Assembly: GCA_023412175.1 (NCBI GenBank)
Contig: JAEYOB010000231.1
Span: forward strand, 1-23,154
Length of the DNA: 23,154 nucleotides
From: Pseudomonadota bacterium
Lineage (GTDB): Bacteria; Pseudomonadota; Alphaproteobacteria; Azospirillales; Azospirillaceae
Direction: 5' to 3'
Part shown: in pieces, positions 15,753 to 23,154 of the stretch
Position numbering within the stretch: position 1 is the stretch's first letter
Layout: each line of letters begins with the position of its first letter
Program-made: the position numbers and the translations under genes
The notes under the pieces: generated by a model
Told to the model about the DNA's origin: nothing
Seen by the model: only the letters and a program-made list of their open reading frames with translations
Databases searched by the model: none

Positions 15753-16361
15753 TTGCTGAGCGCAGCCGAAGTTCATGACGCCGCCGCCATGCTGATGCAG
15801 GCTCCCTTGATAAAGGCTGCTGAGGTGCTTGCGCGTCCGTCGCCGATTCCGGCCGCGCCCGGCGTCTACGCTTGGTTCTTCCGGAACGTGCCACCGGGTG
15901 TGCCGGTGGACGGCTGCGTACTCCGCAGCGGCATGCCGCTGCTCTACGTCGGCATCTCTCCCAAGGCGCCGCCGACGAACGGTACGCCGGTCAGCCGACA
16001 GACGCTCCGCAGCCGGGTACGCTACCATTACCGCGGCAACGCTGAAGGCTCGACGCTGCGGCTGACGCTGGGCTGCCTGTTGGCGGACTCGCTCGGCATC
16101 GAACTCCGCCGGGTGGGCTCGGGGACGCGGATGACGTTCGGCACCGGCGAGTCGACCTTGTCGGCGTGGATGGCCGCGAACGCGCTGGTGTGCTGGGTGG
16201 AGCACCCCCGCCCCTGGGAGACCGAGGAGGCGCTTATCCGGTCGGTCTCCTTGCCGCTGAACCTGCAAGGTAACCAGCATCATCCGTTCCATGCTCAACT
16301 GACTGCCATCCGGGCGGCGGCGAAGCAGCGAGCACGTCTCCTTCCGGTGTCGGGCCGGTGA
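15753..16361 (+). CDS. GIY-YIG nuclease-superfamily protein
   Basis: About 202 residues. The GIY-YIG core is seen as GVYAWFF (37-43) and LLYVGIS (63-69). Conserved arginines follow (TLRSRVRYHY), then RPWETEEALI with the candidate metal-binding Glu, and LPLNLQGN near 158-163. The spacing fits the small stand-alone GIY-YIG proteins common in bacteria, several of which are nucleases; the substrate here is unknown. I prefer the TTG at 15753 because GAGGGG (15742-15747) lies 5 nt upstream. ATG at 15789 or 15795 would also keep the whole domain. The longer frame reaching back to 15663 runs through the palindrome and is rejected. It is followed after 87 bp by a DUF6398-like gene on the same strand. 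Confidence 0.8.
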   Translation: MLSAAEVHDAAAMLMQAPLIKAAEVLARPSPIPAAPGVYAWFFRNVPPGVPVDGCVLRSGMPLLYVGISPKAPPTNGTPVSRQTLRSRVRYHYRGNAEGSTLRLTLGCLLADSLGIELRRVGSGTRMTFGTGESTLSAWMAANALVCWVEHPRPWETEEALIRSVSLPLNLQGNQHHPFHAQLTAIRAAAKQRARLLPVSGR

Positions 16362-16448
16362 GTGGGAGGCCGGGTGTGGTGGTCATGGACATGTGTCCTG
16401 CTGCGCATAGGATTGCTCGGAATCGGTACAAAGTATGAGGGTGCAGCG

Positions 16449-16970
16449 ATGACGAAGGCGAGCCGGTCAATGACGGTGCCGAAGGCGATGCAGGCGCGCT
16501 TCGAGGAGATCGTCGGCGTCACGGACACCTTCTGCGATCAGCACCTTGACGCCGAGTACAAGGAGTTGGCCCGACGGATGACAGCGGCCCTGTGCAGGAA
16601 GCGTCCGAGTCCGGTGGCGTCCGGCAAGCCGGTGACGTGGGCCAGCGGCATCATCTGGGCGCTCGGCAGGGTCAATTTCCTGTCCGATCCGTCCACACCG
16701 CCGTCGATGACTCTGGCGGAAGTGGCGAGCGCGTTCGGCGTCGGCGAGAGCACCGTCAGCGCCAAGTCCCGGACCATCATGGACCTGTTCGGCCTGCACC
16801 AGTTCCATCCCGACTGGACGTTGCCCCGCCTCGCCGAGTCGAACCCGTACATCTGGATGGCCGAGGTGAACGGGCTGTTGGTGGACCTTCGCGACATGCC
16901 GCGCGAGGTACAGGTGATCGCCTTCGAGAAGGGGATGATCCCTTACATTCCGGCTGACCGCAAAGGGTGA
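16449..16970 (+). CDS. DUF6398-like protein
   Basis: A 173-residue protein resembling the DUF6398 family, from memory of the family pattern. FCDQHLDAEYKELARRMTAA is followed by KRPSP, a Trp-containing GIIWALGRVNFLSDPS segment, a helix-turn-helix-like stretch (MTLAEVASAFGVGESTVSAKSRTIMD), then NPYIWMAEVNG, LPREVQ-like and AFEKGMIPYIPADR. The central SxxTVSxK helix suggests DNA binding, but no enzymatic motif is seen and the family has no established function that I know of. ATG 16449 is chosen because GAGGG lies about 9 nt upstream; the frame continues 29 codons further upstream without coding character. It is probably co-transcribed with the GIY-YIG gene and converges on the CoiA-like gene, with 134 bp between the stops. 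Confidence 0.8.
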   Translation: MTKASRSMTVPKAMQARFEEIVGVTDTFCDQHLDAEYKELARRMTAALCRKRPSPVASGKPVTWASGIIWALGRVNFLSDPSTPPSMTLAEVASAFGVGESTVSAKSRTIMDLFGLHQFHPDWTLPRLAESNPYIWMAEVNGLLVDLRDMPREVQVIAFEKGMIPYIPADRKG

Positions 16971-17104
16971 CGTTGCGGTGGATATATCGACCGGCACCGC
17001 CTCCAAGGTCCCGATCACGATCTCGGCGACCCTGCCGCCGCCGATCTTGCGTGGAGCTCTGGGGCGGGGGCGTCGAGTAAGCCATCACCGGCGCCTGCCT
17101 TGCC

Positions 17105-18187
17105 CTACGCCGACTCCCTGGACGGACGTTCGCCTGTGCCGGGGTGCAGAACCCAGCGTGCGGGCTGCCAACCACCCGGCGACCACTCGACGCCTCGCAT
17201 CGTCCAGCAGCGCTTCCATCGTTTCGGGTCGGCGATGTCGGACGGCAGGCGCTGAAGCGAGATCGGTGCGTCGCACCAGGGGCAGTGCGCCCGGAGTCCG
17301 CCCGCCTCTTTCGCCGGGGGCGGCGCGCGCAGAACGGTCAGCGCGTCCGACGCCGCGCACAGCGCGCCGAGTCCGCTCCTGTAGGCTGCCATCACTTCCG
17401 GGACCTTGTGCAGGTCGCCCGCGGGCAGGAAGCCCCGCGGCGCGAAGACCGTATGCCAGACGTTGGTGACGCCGACGGCGAGCTCAATGTCCCGGCAGCA
17501 CCGCCAGCATGCCGAGGGGATGGCGACGATGACGGGCACGTCGGCCTCGTCCGGAGGGCCTTGGAAGCGGACCTGCCGCTGCAGGAGGGCGCCGACGAAC
17601 GCGGCAAGCCCAACCCTGAGCTCCGCCCCGTCGGCTCCGTGGCAGAGCACCACAGGCGCGATCACGTCAGCTTGGCGCGGCACCAGCCGGAACAGGGGAA
17701 GGTCCCGCCGGGGCCGGGCACCGGACACATGATACCCGACGAGCCATGTTCCCCGGACGCCCACCGCGGCGTAGCGCTCCTGGCGGTCTTCGATCTCCGT
17801 CAGCGGAATCCGGGAAACTTGCACCTCGACGGCAACGGCGGTGTCGGCCTTCCAGTCCGGACGACGCACCAGCACGTCGGCGGTCCACCCACCGTCCGAC
17901 GACCGCGCTTCCGTCCTGACCTCGAAGCCAGCCGCAGAGGCAGCTCGGGCGATGATCGTCTTGCACACCACATGCTCGGGCGACTCGCCTGCCGAGCACG
18001 ACGCGTCCGTCTGGTGCCGGAAGAACTGCCAGCCGCGGGACGACCGCACGGGAACGGCCGCCGCTCCGCAGCATGGCGCCGTGAGGCCGAGGTCGTGATA
18101 GGTCTGCTTCAGGACCGCCCAGTCCTCAGGGCTGATCTCCCATGCCCGGAGGATGGCGCCCGAGGCGGCTATGGCGTGGAGCGGCAC
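17105..18187 (-). CDS. CoiA-like nuclease-domain protein
   Basis: 360 residues, resembling the competence protein CoiA-like family, which carries a PD-(D/E)xK-type nuclease domain. FFRHQTDASC (55-64) and GESPEHVVCKTII (67-79) precede a core of GFEVRTEAR, GGWTADVLVR (Asp104) and VAVEVQVSRI (Glu121-x-Gln123). The pattern Asp...Glu-x-Gln followed by R...Y..G..GTWLV is characteristic. Zinc-type cysteine pairs are seen at 39-40, CWRCC (227-231) and CPWC (302-305), the last suggesting a C-terminal zinc ribbon. Its ATG lies inside the end of the RecD2-like gene (19-nt overlap), so both are one translational unit. CoiA in Gram-positive bacteria acts in DNA uptake and recombination. Here a DNA-end or branched-DNA nuclease working with the helicase is my inference. 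Confidence 0.78.
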   Translation of the reverse strand: MPLHAIAASGAILRAWEISPEDWAVLKQTYHDLGLTAPCCGAAAVPVRSSRGWQFFRHQTDASCSAGESPEHVVCKTIIARAASAAGFEVRTEARSSDGGWTADVLVRRPDWKADTAVAVEVQVSRIPLTEIEDRQERYAAVGVRGTWLVGYHVSGARPRRDLPLFRLVPRQADVIAPVVLCHGADGAELRVGLAAFVGALLQRQVRFQGPPDEADVPVIVAIPSACWRCCRDIELAVGVTNVWHTVFAPRGFLPAGDLHKVPEVMAAYRSGLGALCAASDALTVLRAPPPAKEAGGLRAHCPWCDAPISLQRLPSDIADPKRWKRCWTMRGVEWSPGGWQPARWVLHPGTGERPSRESA

Positions 18188-20433
18188 AGTCCCGACCTCA
18201 CGCCGCCATCACCGGAAATCTCCTCACCGGCGGACCCGACCAGCCATTCACGGAGCTTGGACCACCGCTTCCCCTCGTCCGACGTCCGCACCGCCATGGC
18301 CAGCGCACGCTTCTGCCCGACGATGACCACCAGGCGCTTGCCGCGGGTGATGCCGGTGTAGATCAGGTTCCGGCGCAGCATCATGTAGTGCTGCATCGCG
18401 ATCGGGATCACGACCGCCGGGTACTCGCTGCCCTGCGACTTGTGGATGGTGGTCGCGTACGCCAGCGTCACCTGGTCCAGCTCACCGAGAGGGTAGGGGA
18501 CCTGACGTCCGTCGAACTCGAGGGCGAGTTCACCCTCCTCGGCGTCGAACCCCACCACCGTCCCGAGATCGCCGTTGTAGACCTCCTTCTCGTAGTCGTT
18601 CTCCGTCTGCATCACCTTGTCGCCCACTCGGTACGTCCAGCCGAATTTTTCGACGGACGGCTTGTTGGTATCGCCGTTCAGGGCGGCCTGGAGGGCGAGA
18701 TTGAGGGCGCGGGCCCCGAGCACACCGCGCTGCATGGGGGCGAGGACCTGAACGTCGCGCACCGGATCGAGACCGAAGCGCTTCGGAATGCGCTCGCGCA
18801 CGATCTCGACCACCTTGCGGGCGCCGTCTTCGGGATCGGCGGCCTCGACGAAGTAGAAGTCCGTCTCGCCTTCCCTGGGAGGCTGAAGCTCCGGCAACCG
18901 GCCGCCGTTGACCTGATGGGCGCTGGTGACGATGCGGCTGCTCGCCGCCTGCCGGAAGATCTCGGTCAGCCGCGCGACCGGGACCGCTCCGGACCCGATC
19001 ACGTCGGCCAGCACCTGACCGGGGCCGACGGAGGGCAACTGGTCCACGTCGCCGACCAGCAGCAGGGCGGCCCGGTCCGGGAGGGCGCGCATCAGCGCGG
19101 CCATGAGGGGCACGTCCACCATCGAGGTCTCGTCTACGACCAGCAGATCGCAGTCGAGCGGTGCGTCGATGCCGCGCTTGAAGCCACCGTTGCTCGGGTC
19201 TATCTCCAGCAAGCGATGGACGGTCTTCGCCTCCATCCCCGTGGTCTCCGACAGGCGTTTGGCCGCGCGGCCCGTCGGCGCGCACAGGGCGACGGCGACG
19301 CCCTTGGCCGACAAGATCTTGAGGATCGAACGGACGATGGTCGTCTTGCCCACACCAGGGCCGCCGGTGATGACCAGCACCTTGGAGGACAACGCCATTG
19401 CGACGGCCTCTCGCTGGCTGGCGGCCAGCGCCATCCCCAGCTTGCTCTCCACCCAGGGCACAGCCTTGTCGGTTTCGATGGCGCCCCACGAGGGCATCCC
19501 CGTTGCCAACGTGCGGAGACGGGTCGCGATCTCCCGCTCGGCGTTCCAGAGGTGCATGAGGAAGACGCAGCGGCGGTCGCGCAGCGTGTCGGCGACGACG
19601 GTGCCCTCCTTGAGCTCCAGGGCGACGGCATCCGCCAGCGTCGCCTGGGGAATGTCGAGGAGCGCTTCGGCCAGCGTGAGCAGTTCATCTTCGGGCAGGC
19701 CGCAATGCCCGTCGGACACCGCCTCCAGCAGGGCATACGAGATGCCCGCCCGGGCCCGGATCATCGAATCCTTGGGAATGCCGAGCCGTTCGGCGATGGT
19801 GTCGGCGGTCTTGAAGCCGATACCGCGGATGTCGCGCGCCAGCCGGTAGGGGTTCTCCGTGACCAGCGGGATGGCGTCCGGCCCGTAGGTTTTGAAGATC
19901 CTCACGGCGCGCGACGTTCCGACGCCGTGCGACTGAAGGAAGACCATGATCTCGCGGACCACCTTCTGCTCGGCCCACGAGCGGGTGATCTTCGCGGCCC
20001 GCTTCGGGCCGATGCCCGGCACCTCGTGCAGACGCTCCGGATGCTGCTCGATGACGTCGAACACGTCCTCGCCGAAGGCCCGCGCCAGCTTGCGGCCGTA
20101 GACCGGGCCGATGCCCTTGATGAGGCCGCTGGCCAGATACTTCTCGATGCCCTCCAGCGTGGTCGGTGGCGCGGCGCGCAGGAACGCGGCACGGAACTGC
20201 GGACCGTGCTCACGGTGCTGCTCCCACCGGCCGGACGCCTGGACGTATTCGCCGGGGGTGATCGAAGGAGCGTGGCCGACGAGGGTGACGAGGTCCTTGT
20301 GCCCGCGTGCCTTCACCCGCAGCACGCAGTAGCCGTTCTCGGCGTTGTGGTAGGTGACGCGTTCGACGAGGCCGGACAGCGGTTCGCGGTCTTCGGTCCG
20401 GGGGCCATGCGCCTTGTCGCGTGCGTGAGGCAT
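18169..20433 (-). CDS. recD2: RecD2-like ATP-dependent SF1B DNA helicase
   Basis: 754 residues, the usual size of RecD2 (RecD not bound to RecBC). An OB-like N-terminus (SGLVERVTYHNAENGYCVLR) is followed by helix-hairpin-helix segments (LIKGIGPVYGRKLA, 104-117; VPGIGPKRAAKI, 138-149; IRGIGFKTAD, 202-211). The helicase core has Walker A GGPGVGKTT (357-365), motif II VVDETSMVD (432-440), motif III GDVDQLPSVG (461-470), motif V TTIHKSQGSE (661-670) and motif VI YTGITRGK (692-699). It unwinds DNA 5'-3' in repair and recombination. It follows the monooxygenase-fold gene after 39 nt and overlaps the CoiA-like gene, forming a three-gene leftward transcript. No truncation or missing motif is seen. 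Confidence 0.93.
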   Translation of the reverse strand: MPHARDKAHGPRTEDREPLSGLVERVTYHNAENGYCVLRVKARGHKDLVTLVGHAPSITPGEYVQASGRWEQHREHGPQFRAAFLRAAPPTTLEGIEKYLASGLIKGIGPVYGRKLARAFGEDVFDVIEQHPERLHEVPGIGPKRAAKITRSWAEQKVVREIMVFLQSHGVGTSRAVRIFKTYGPDAIPLVTENPYRLARDIRGIGFKTADTIAERLGIPKDSMIRARAGISYALLEAVSDGHCGLPEDELLTLAEALLDIPQATLADAVALELKEGTVVADTLRDRRCVFLMHLWNAEREIATRLRTLATGMPSWGAIETDKAVPWVESKLGMALAASQREAVAMALSSKVLVITGGPGVGKTTIVRSILKILSAKGVAVALCAPTGRAAKRLSETTGMEAKTVHRLLEIDPSNGGFKRGIDAPLDCDLLVVDETSMVDVPLMAALMRALPDRAALLLVGDVDQLPSVGPGQVLADVIGSGAVPVARLTEIFRQAASSRIVTSAHQVNGGRLPELQPPREGETDFYFVEAADPEDGARKVVEIVRERIPKRFGLDPVRDVQVLAPMQRGVLGARALNLALQAALNGDTNKPSVEKFGWTYRVGDKVMQTENDYEKEVYNGDLGTVVGFDAEEGELALEFDGRQVPYPLGELDQVTLAYATTIHKSQGSEYPAVVIPIAMQHYMMLRRNLIYTGITRGKRLVVIVGQKRALAMAVRTSDEGKRWSKLREWLVGSAGEEISGDGGVRSGLCRSTP

Positions 20434-20472
20434 GTCTTCAGGCCGCCACGGCGGCGCCGGGAGCGCGCCCCG

Positions 20473-20793
20473 TCAGGGCTGGCCCCCCACGGTCTGGATC
20501 ACCTCGAAGCCCTCGAACTCGGGCGGCCCGAGGTAGAGCGGCTTGCTCCCTCCGGCCCTCTGGTGTGCGGCCCGGAAAGCCTCGGAGCGGGTCCAGTCCA
20601 GGAAGTGCTGCTCTGAGGCCCAGACCGTGTGGGAGGCGTAGAGACGATGGTCCTCGCGCGCCGGGCCGCGGAGCATGTGGAACTCGACGAAGCCGGGCAC
20701 GGAGCTCAGATGGACCTCGCGGTTCAGCCACATGTCCTCGAAGTCCCGCTGCGCATCCGGAAGGACCCGGAAGCGGTTCATGGCGATGTACAT
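20473..20793 (-). CDS. Antibiotic biosynthesis monooxygenase (ABM)-fold protein
   Basis: 106 residues, the size of a single dimeric alpha-beta barrel of the ABM/IsdG/HmoA group. The pattern MYIAMNRFRVLPDAQRDFED, then LSSVPGFVEFHMLRGP, YASHTVWASEQHFLDWTRSEAFRAAH matches this fold; GFVEFHML and W...F..W..S..F..AH are hallmarks. Some members degrade haem, others oxidise small aromatics, and many have no known role, so substrate is not assigned. The start is clear: GGGAGGT lies 7 nt before the ATG. It is first in a leftward set with the RecD2-like and CoiA-like genes and divergent from the exonuclease gene. Its role beside a helicase and nuclease is not obvious, and it may simply be a neighbour. 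Confidence 0.85.
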   Translation of the reverse strand: MYIAMNRFRVLPDAQRDFEDMWLNREVHLSSVPGFVEFHMLRGPAREDHRLYASHTVWASEQHFLDWTRSEAFRAAHQRAGGSKPLYLGPPEFEGFEVIQTVGGQP

Positions 20794-20910
20794 GGGCAGA
20801 CCTCCCGTCCCCGGAATGTGCCGATCATGGCGACCGGGCGTCCTCCTTTCAAGACTCGCACGCTCATGGTCCGGGTAGGAATAGCGTCTGATTGCCGCCC
20901 GCGAGGCAGA

Positions 20911-20923
20911 TGACGTAGCGTCA
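20911..20923. promoter_or_regulatory. Small inverted repeat in the divergent promoter region
   Basis: TGACG-TAG-CGTCA, a perfect 5-bp inverted repeat in the 160-bp space between the divergent ABM-fold and exonuclease genes. It could be an operator half-site pair. There is only one copy and no clear promoter hexamers flank it. Confidence 0.25.
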
Positions 20924-20953
20924 GCGTTGCAATCAACCAAGGCGAGCGGCGGC

Positions 20954-21811
20954 ATGGCGCAGCATTCACACTCGGTGCTGGCATGCCTGGATGTCGAGAC
21001 CGTTCCCGAAAGCGACCTGCTCCCGCCCGATACCGATCCGGCAGCGTTCCCGAAACTGCCGTACCACCGCGTGGTGGCCGTCTCCTTCGTCGAGGCGGAG
21101 ATCGTGCACGAGGATGGCGGGACCGAGTGGTACCGGGTCACCGGCGTGCGCAGCGGCGGGCGCGAGGACTACACCGAGGCGCAGATCCTGAAGGCGTTCT
21201 GGCGGTGGTTCGCCGACCGGAAACCGCGGGTGGTGACGTACAACGGACGAGGCTTCGACCTGCCGCTGCTCAAGCTCCGCGCTCTCTTCCACGGCATTGC
21301 GGCGGATTCCTGGTACAAGACGGGCGACAAGTGGTCGACGTACGGCCAGCGCTACTCCGCTGACTGGCACTGCGACCTGTACGACGTGCTCAGCGACTAC
21401 GGCGCCACGCGCAACCTCGGCGGCCTCGACGACGTGTGCCGGTCGATGGGCCTGCCGGGCAAGATCGGCGGGCACGGCTCCGAGGTTGCCGACATGGTCG
21501 CCCGAGGCCGGATCGCCGACGTGCGCGCGTACTGCGAGGGGGACGTGCTGAACACTTTCGCCCTTTACGTCCGCTACGCCCTGCTCTCCGGCCGGACCAC
21601 GCCCGCTGGGCACAACCGGAGCCTGGAGAGCCTGCTCGAGCTCCTGGCCCGTGAGCGGGGGGACCGCGCCCATTTGGGCACGTTCCTGGACATGTGGACC
21701 GAAAACGCCGACCGGCGCGGCATGCCGCTGCTGGTGTCCGAACCGCCGGTCATCCGGTTGGCCGACGGCGCCGACCGGCATCTGGAAAGCGAGCACGTTC
21801 TGTCCGAGTAG
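20954..21811 (+). CDS. PolB-type 3'-5' exonuclease (DEDDy family)
   Basis: A 285-residue predicted 3'-5' exonuclease related to the proofreading domain of family B polymerases. Exo I is LACLDVETVPE (Asp13 and Glu15). Exo II is VVTYNGRGFDLPLL (Asp102). Exo III is RAYCEGDVLNTFALYVRY, with Tyr193 and Asp197 in the Y-x3-D spacing of the DEDDy group. LGGLDDVCRSMGLPGK and GSEVADMVARGRI complete the family pattern. All catalytic acids are present. No polymerase domain follows, so it is a stand-alone nuclease. ATG 20954 is preferred; a TTG at 20927 would add nine residues. The HelD-like helicase gene starts 12-24 nt after its stop on the same strand, suggesting joint transcription and a helicase-exonuclease partnership, which is inference. 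Confidence 0.88.
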   Translation: MAQHSHSVLACLDVETVPESDLLPPDTDPAAFPKLPYHRVVAVSFVEAEIVHEDGGTEWYRVTGVRSGGREDYTEAQILKAFWRWFADRKPRVVTYNGRGFDLPLLKLRALFHGIAADSWYKTGDKWSTYGQRYSADWHCDLYDVLSDYGATRNLGGLDDVCRSMGLPGKIGGHGSEVADMVARGRIADVRAYCEGDVLNTFALYVRYALLSGRTTPAGHNRSLESLLELLARERGDRAHLGTFLDMWTENADRRGMPLLVSEPPVIRLADGADRHLESEHVLSE

Positions 21812-21835
21812 GGCGGGTGTAGGATGGAGCAAGAG

Positions 21836-22852
21836 ATGACAAAGAAATGGACCCCCTCTGCGTGGGGCCGAATTTTGACAGGATCGCCGGAATGGCGCCT
21901 GCTCCAAAATGGTCTTGATCTGTCTTTGACATCCGCCGGTCAATCCTACTCGATCAATGTTGAGGATGAGTCGTCGTATCGGGTGCATCAAGGCGTCTTC
22001 TGGACGGACATCACCCTCCACCCGGGGCGCGCCAACGAGGTGAAGGTCGATGGCCTGCCGAATGCTCAAAGGCCGAGCTTGATCGCGGCCTTGGAAGCCG
22101 TACTGACCGAGAAGCGAACTCGCGAGGATGTGGCGTTTCTTCAACGCGTCCAGCAGGCCATGTCGGATTGGTTTGTCCAGACATCAGCCCAAGAGGAAGC
22201 GGCGAAAACTGAGCGTCGATGGTTCACCCACGAGATGCAGGCGGCCCTGGAAGCGGCCCGTCCGGTGATCGACGTCTCGGCCGTCCGTGCGCGGCTGAAA
22301 CAGCCAGGCGTGAGAGCGCGGCTGCGCCAACAAACCACAGCCTTGGAGGTATCCCTGACCCTGTGGGAAGCCGACCGCCGGGTTCTCTGGAGCACCCTCA
22401 ATACCCTTCACACCGAGAGTGAACTGGAGGCGTGCAAGGACCTGTTCGATCGTGTGGAGAGCAAACCGTTGACCGATGAACAATCCCGGGCGGTGATCTG
22501 CTTCGACAACCGCGTGCAAGTTGTGGCCTCGGCCGGGTCGGGCAAGACGTCTACCATGGTGGCCAAGGCCGCCTACGCTATCCACCGAGGCTTCGTGGCA
22601 CCGGAGCACATCATCCTGTTGGCTTTCAACAAGCAGGCGGCAGAAGAACTCAAGGAACGGGCCGCAAAATCGTTCGAGCGTCTGGGCATGGAGGGCATCG
22701 AAGTGGAGGCCGCCACGTTCCACGCGCTGGGCCTCCGAATCATCGGTAAAGCCACGGGAGAGAAGCCGGACATCCCGGATTGGGCAACTGATACCGCTGG
22801 CGGACTTCGCAAGCTGACGGAGATCATTGATCAGCTCAAAGACCGCTCCCCT
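21836..22852 (+). pseudogene. HelD-like UvrD-family helicase, 3' part lost to IS insertion
   Basis: About 339 native residues remain of a protein resembling DNA helicase IV (HelD), whose E. coli form has 684. An N-terminal region of about 210 residues precedes the superfamily 1 core: Q-motif PLTDEQSRAVI, Walker A VVASAGSGKTSTMVAKAAY, LLAFNKQAAEELKERA (motif Ia region) and EAATFHALGLRIIG (motif Ib). Motifs II to VI, including the Walker B DE and the arginine finger, are missing. At 22852 the sequence switches to the IS end TGACCTGCCCCC, and the frame continues 27 IS-derived codons to a stop at 22933. ATG 21836 is chosen with GGAG 6-7 nt upstream; the ATG at 21824 is also possible. The truncated product cannot be a working helicase. 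Confidence 0.85.
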
Positions 22853-23028
22853 GACCTGCCCCCACGTGGGACACCAGAGACTATGTTAGCCAAACACCGC
22901 TCGGCGGCTCCTGTCCAGTCCGGCGGAGCGTAGCGGAGCCGGGCTGGACAGGAACCGGCACCACCGCGGCCGGCGCCGGTGGGCGGTAGCCGAGCGCACT
23001 GTGCGGACGCACGGTGTTGTAGGCGACG
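22852..23028 (-). mobile_element. IS3-family element fragment, right end, in reverse orientation
   Basis: Read on the minus strand this encodes the C-terminus of an IS3-type OrfB transposase (YNTVRPHSALGYRPPAPAAV), ending at a stop at 22881. The terminus at 22852 reads TGACCTGCCCCC on the plus strand, the form of terminal repeat found in the IS407-like part of the IS3 family. About 177 bp remain. Its other side joins a second IS end at about 23029. It disrupts the HelD-like gene. Confidence 0.75.
22881..23027 (-). pseudogene. IS3-family OrfB transposase, C-terminal fragment
   Basis: About 48 residues from AYNTVRPHSALGYRPP to the stop, carrying the conserved 'YN..RPHSALGY.PP' end of IS3-family DDE transposases. 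The DDE catalytic residues are absent. The open frame continues upstream to 23075 into the neighbouring IS end, but residues before AYNT are not transposase-like. Confidence 0.75.
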
Positions 23029-23154
23029 TGACCTGAGACCGGAAAATTCCTCCAGCACTGGGTAGAGTCCGTCATCGAGAGGAGACGGACGGATGAGACG
23101 CAGCCGGTTCAGCGAGGAGCAGATCATCGGCATCCTGAAGGAGCAGGAGGCCGG
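23029..23154 (+). mobile_element. Left end of a second IS3-family element, cut by window edge
   Basis: It begins TGACCTGAGACCGG at 23029, sharing TGACCTG with the end at 22852, and leads after 64 bp into an OrfA start. Only the left end is in the window. The boundary at 23029 is inferred from the terminal repeat and from where the OrfB similarity of the outer fragment ends. Confidence 0.7.
23093..23154 (+). CDS. IS3-family OrfA transposase, N-terminus only
   Basis: The first 20 residues, MRRSRFSEEQIIGILKEQEA, are the classic start of IS3-family OrfA, a helix-turn-helix protein that binds the terminal repeats and is fused to OrfB by programmed frameshifting. AGGAGA lies about 10 nt before the ATG. 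The gene continues beyond the window. Confidence 0.88.
   Translation, partial: MRRSRFSEEQIIGILKEQEA

Noticed and set aside
15120..16298. 392-codon minus-strand frame opposite the EAL end, resolvase remnant and GIY-YIG gene
   Set aside because: It runs through the palindrome and three real features on the other strand.
18142..20616. 824-codon plus-strand open frame opposite recD2
   Set aside because: A shadow of the RecD2 coding strand with low-complexity H/R/D-rich translation and no motifs.
20778..20867. 29-codon minus-strand frame (MSVRVLKGGRPVAM...) overlapping the ABM-fold start, as a leader peptide
   Set aside because: No clear ribosome binding site and no attenuator-like structure downstream.
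1..23154. CRISPR arrays, tRNA or rRNA genes, prophage structural genes
   Set aside because: No regularly spaced repeats, no cloverleaf sequence and no capsid, tail or integrase-type reading frames were seen on either strand.

Overview
The window is GC-rich bacterial DNA. Proteobacterial-type IS3 elements and serine recombinases suggest a high-GC proteobacterium, but the sequence does not fix the taxon. No rRNA, tRNA, CRISPR array or core metabolic operon is visible. It reads as an accessory or defence island, made almost entirely of genes acting on nucleic acids plus mobile-element parts.

Left part (1-12172, all minus strand, transcribed leftward): a compact operon that I identify as a type II Druantia anti-phage system. 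The order is 5-cytosine DNA methyltransferase (DruM), a large protein of unknown function (DruF), a coiled-coil protein with a degenerate P-loop-like region (DruG), and a 1960-residue DEXH helicase with zinc clusters and a C-terminal DUF1998-type cysteine motif (DruE). The joints are tight: stop and start codons abut, then a 31-nt gap, then an 8-nt overlap. About 200 bp downstream of druE the N-terminus of a Vsr-type mismatch endonuclease starts and runs off the window. That is the expected partner of a 5mC methyltransferase, here placed at the opposite end of the operon from it.

Middle part (12173-15735): a mobile, repeat-structured segment. A 600-bp spacer with no confident gene ends in a res-like set of short repeats just upstream of an intact small serine resolvase. 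After it come an imperfect palindrome, a perfect TATAAT box, a small uncertain gene closed by a hairpin terminator, and an EAL-domain (c-di-GMP phosphodiesterase) protein. Then comes a second, 5'-truncated copy of the resolvase C-terminus (64 of 77 residues identical), followed by the same kind of palindrome. The EAL gene is thus cargo bracketed by directly repeated recombinase sequence.

Right part (15736-22851): an array of DNA-processing genes. On the plus strand are a GIY-YIG nuclease-family protein and a DUF6398-like protein. On the minus strand are an antibiotic-biosynthesis-monooxygenase-fold protein, a RecD2-like helicase and a CoiA-like nuclease, the last two overlapping. Divergent on the plus strand are a PolB-type 3'-5' exonuclease and a HelD-like UvrD-family helicase.

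Right edge (22852-23154): the HelD-like gene is cut after about 340 residues by the end of an IS3-family element lying in reverse. That element is itself interrupted by the left end of a second IS3 element in the plus orientation, which runs off the window.
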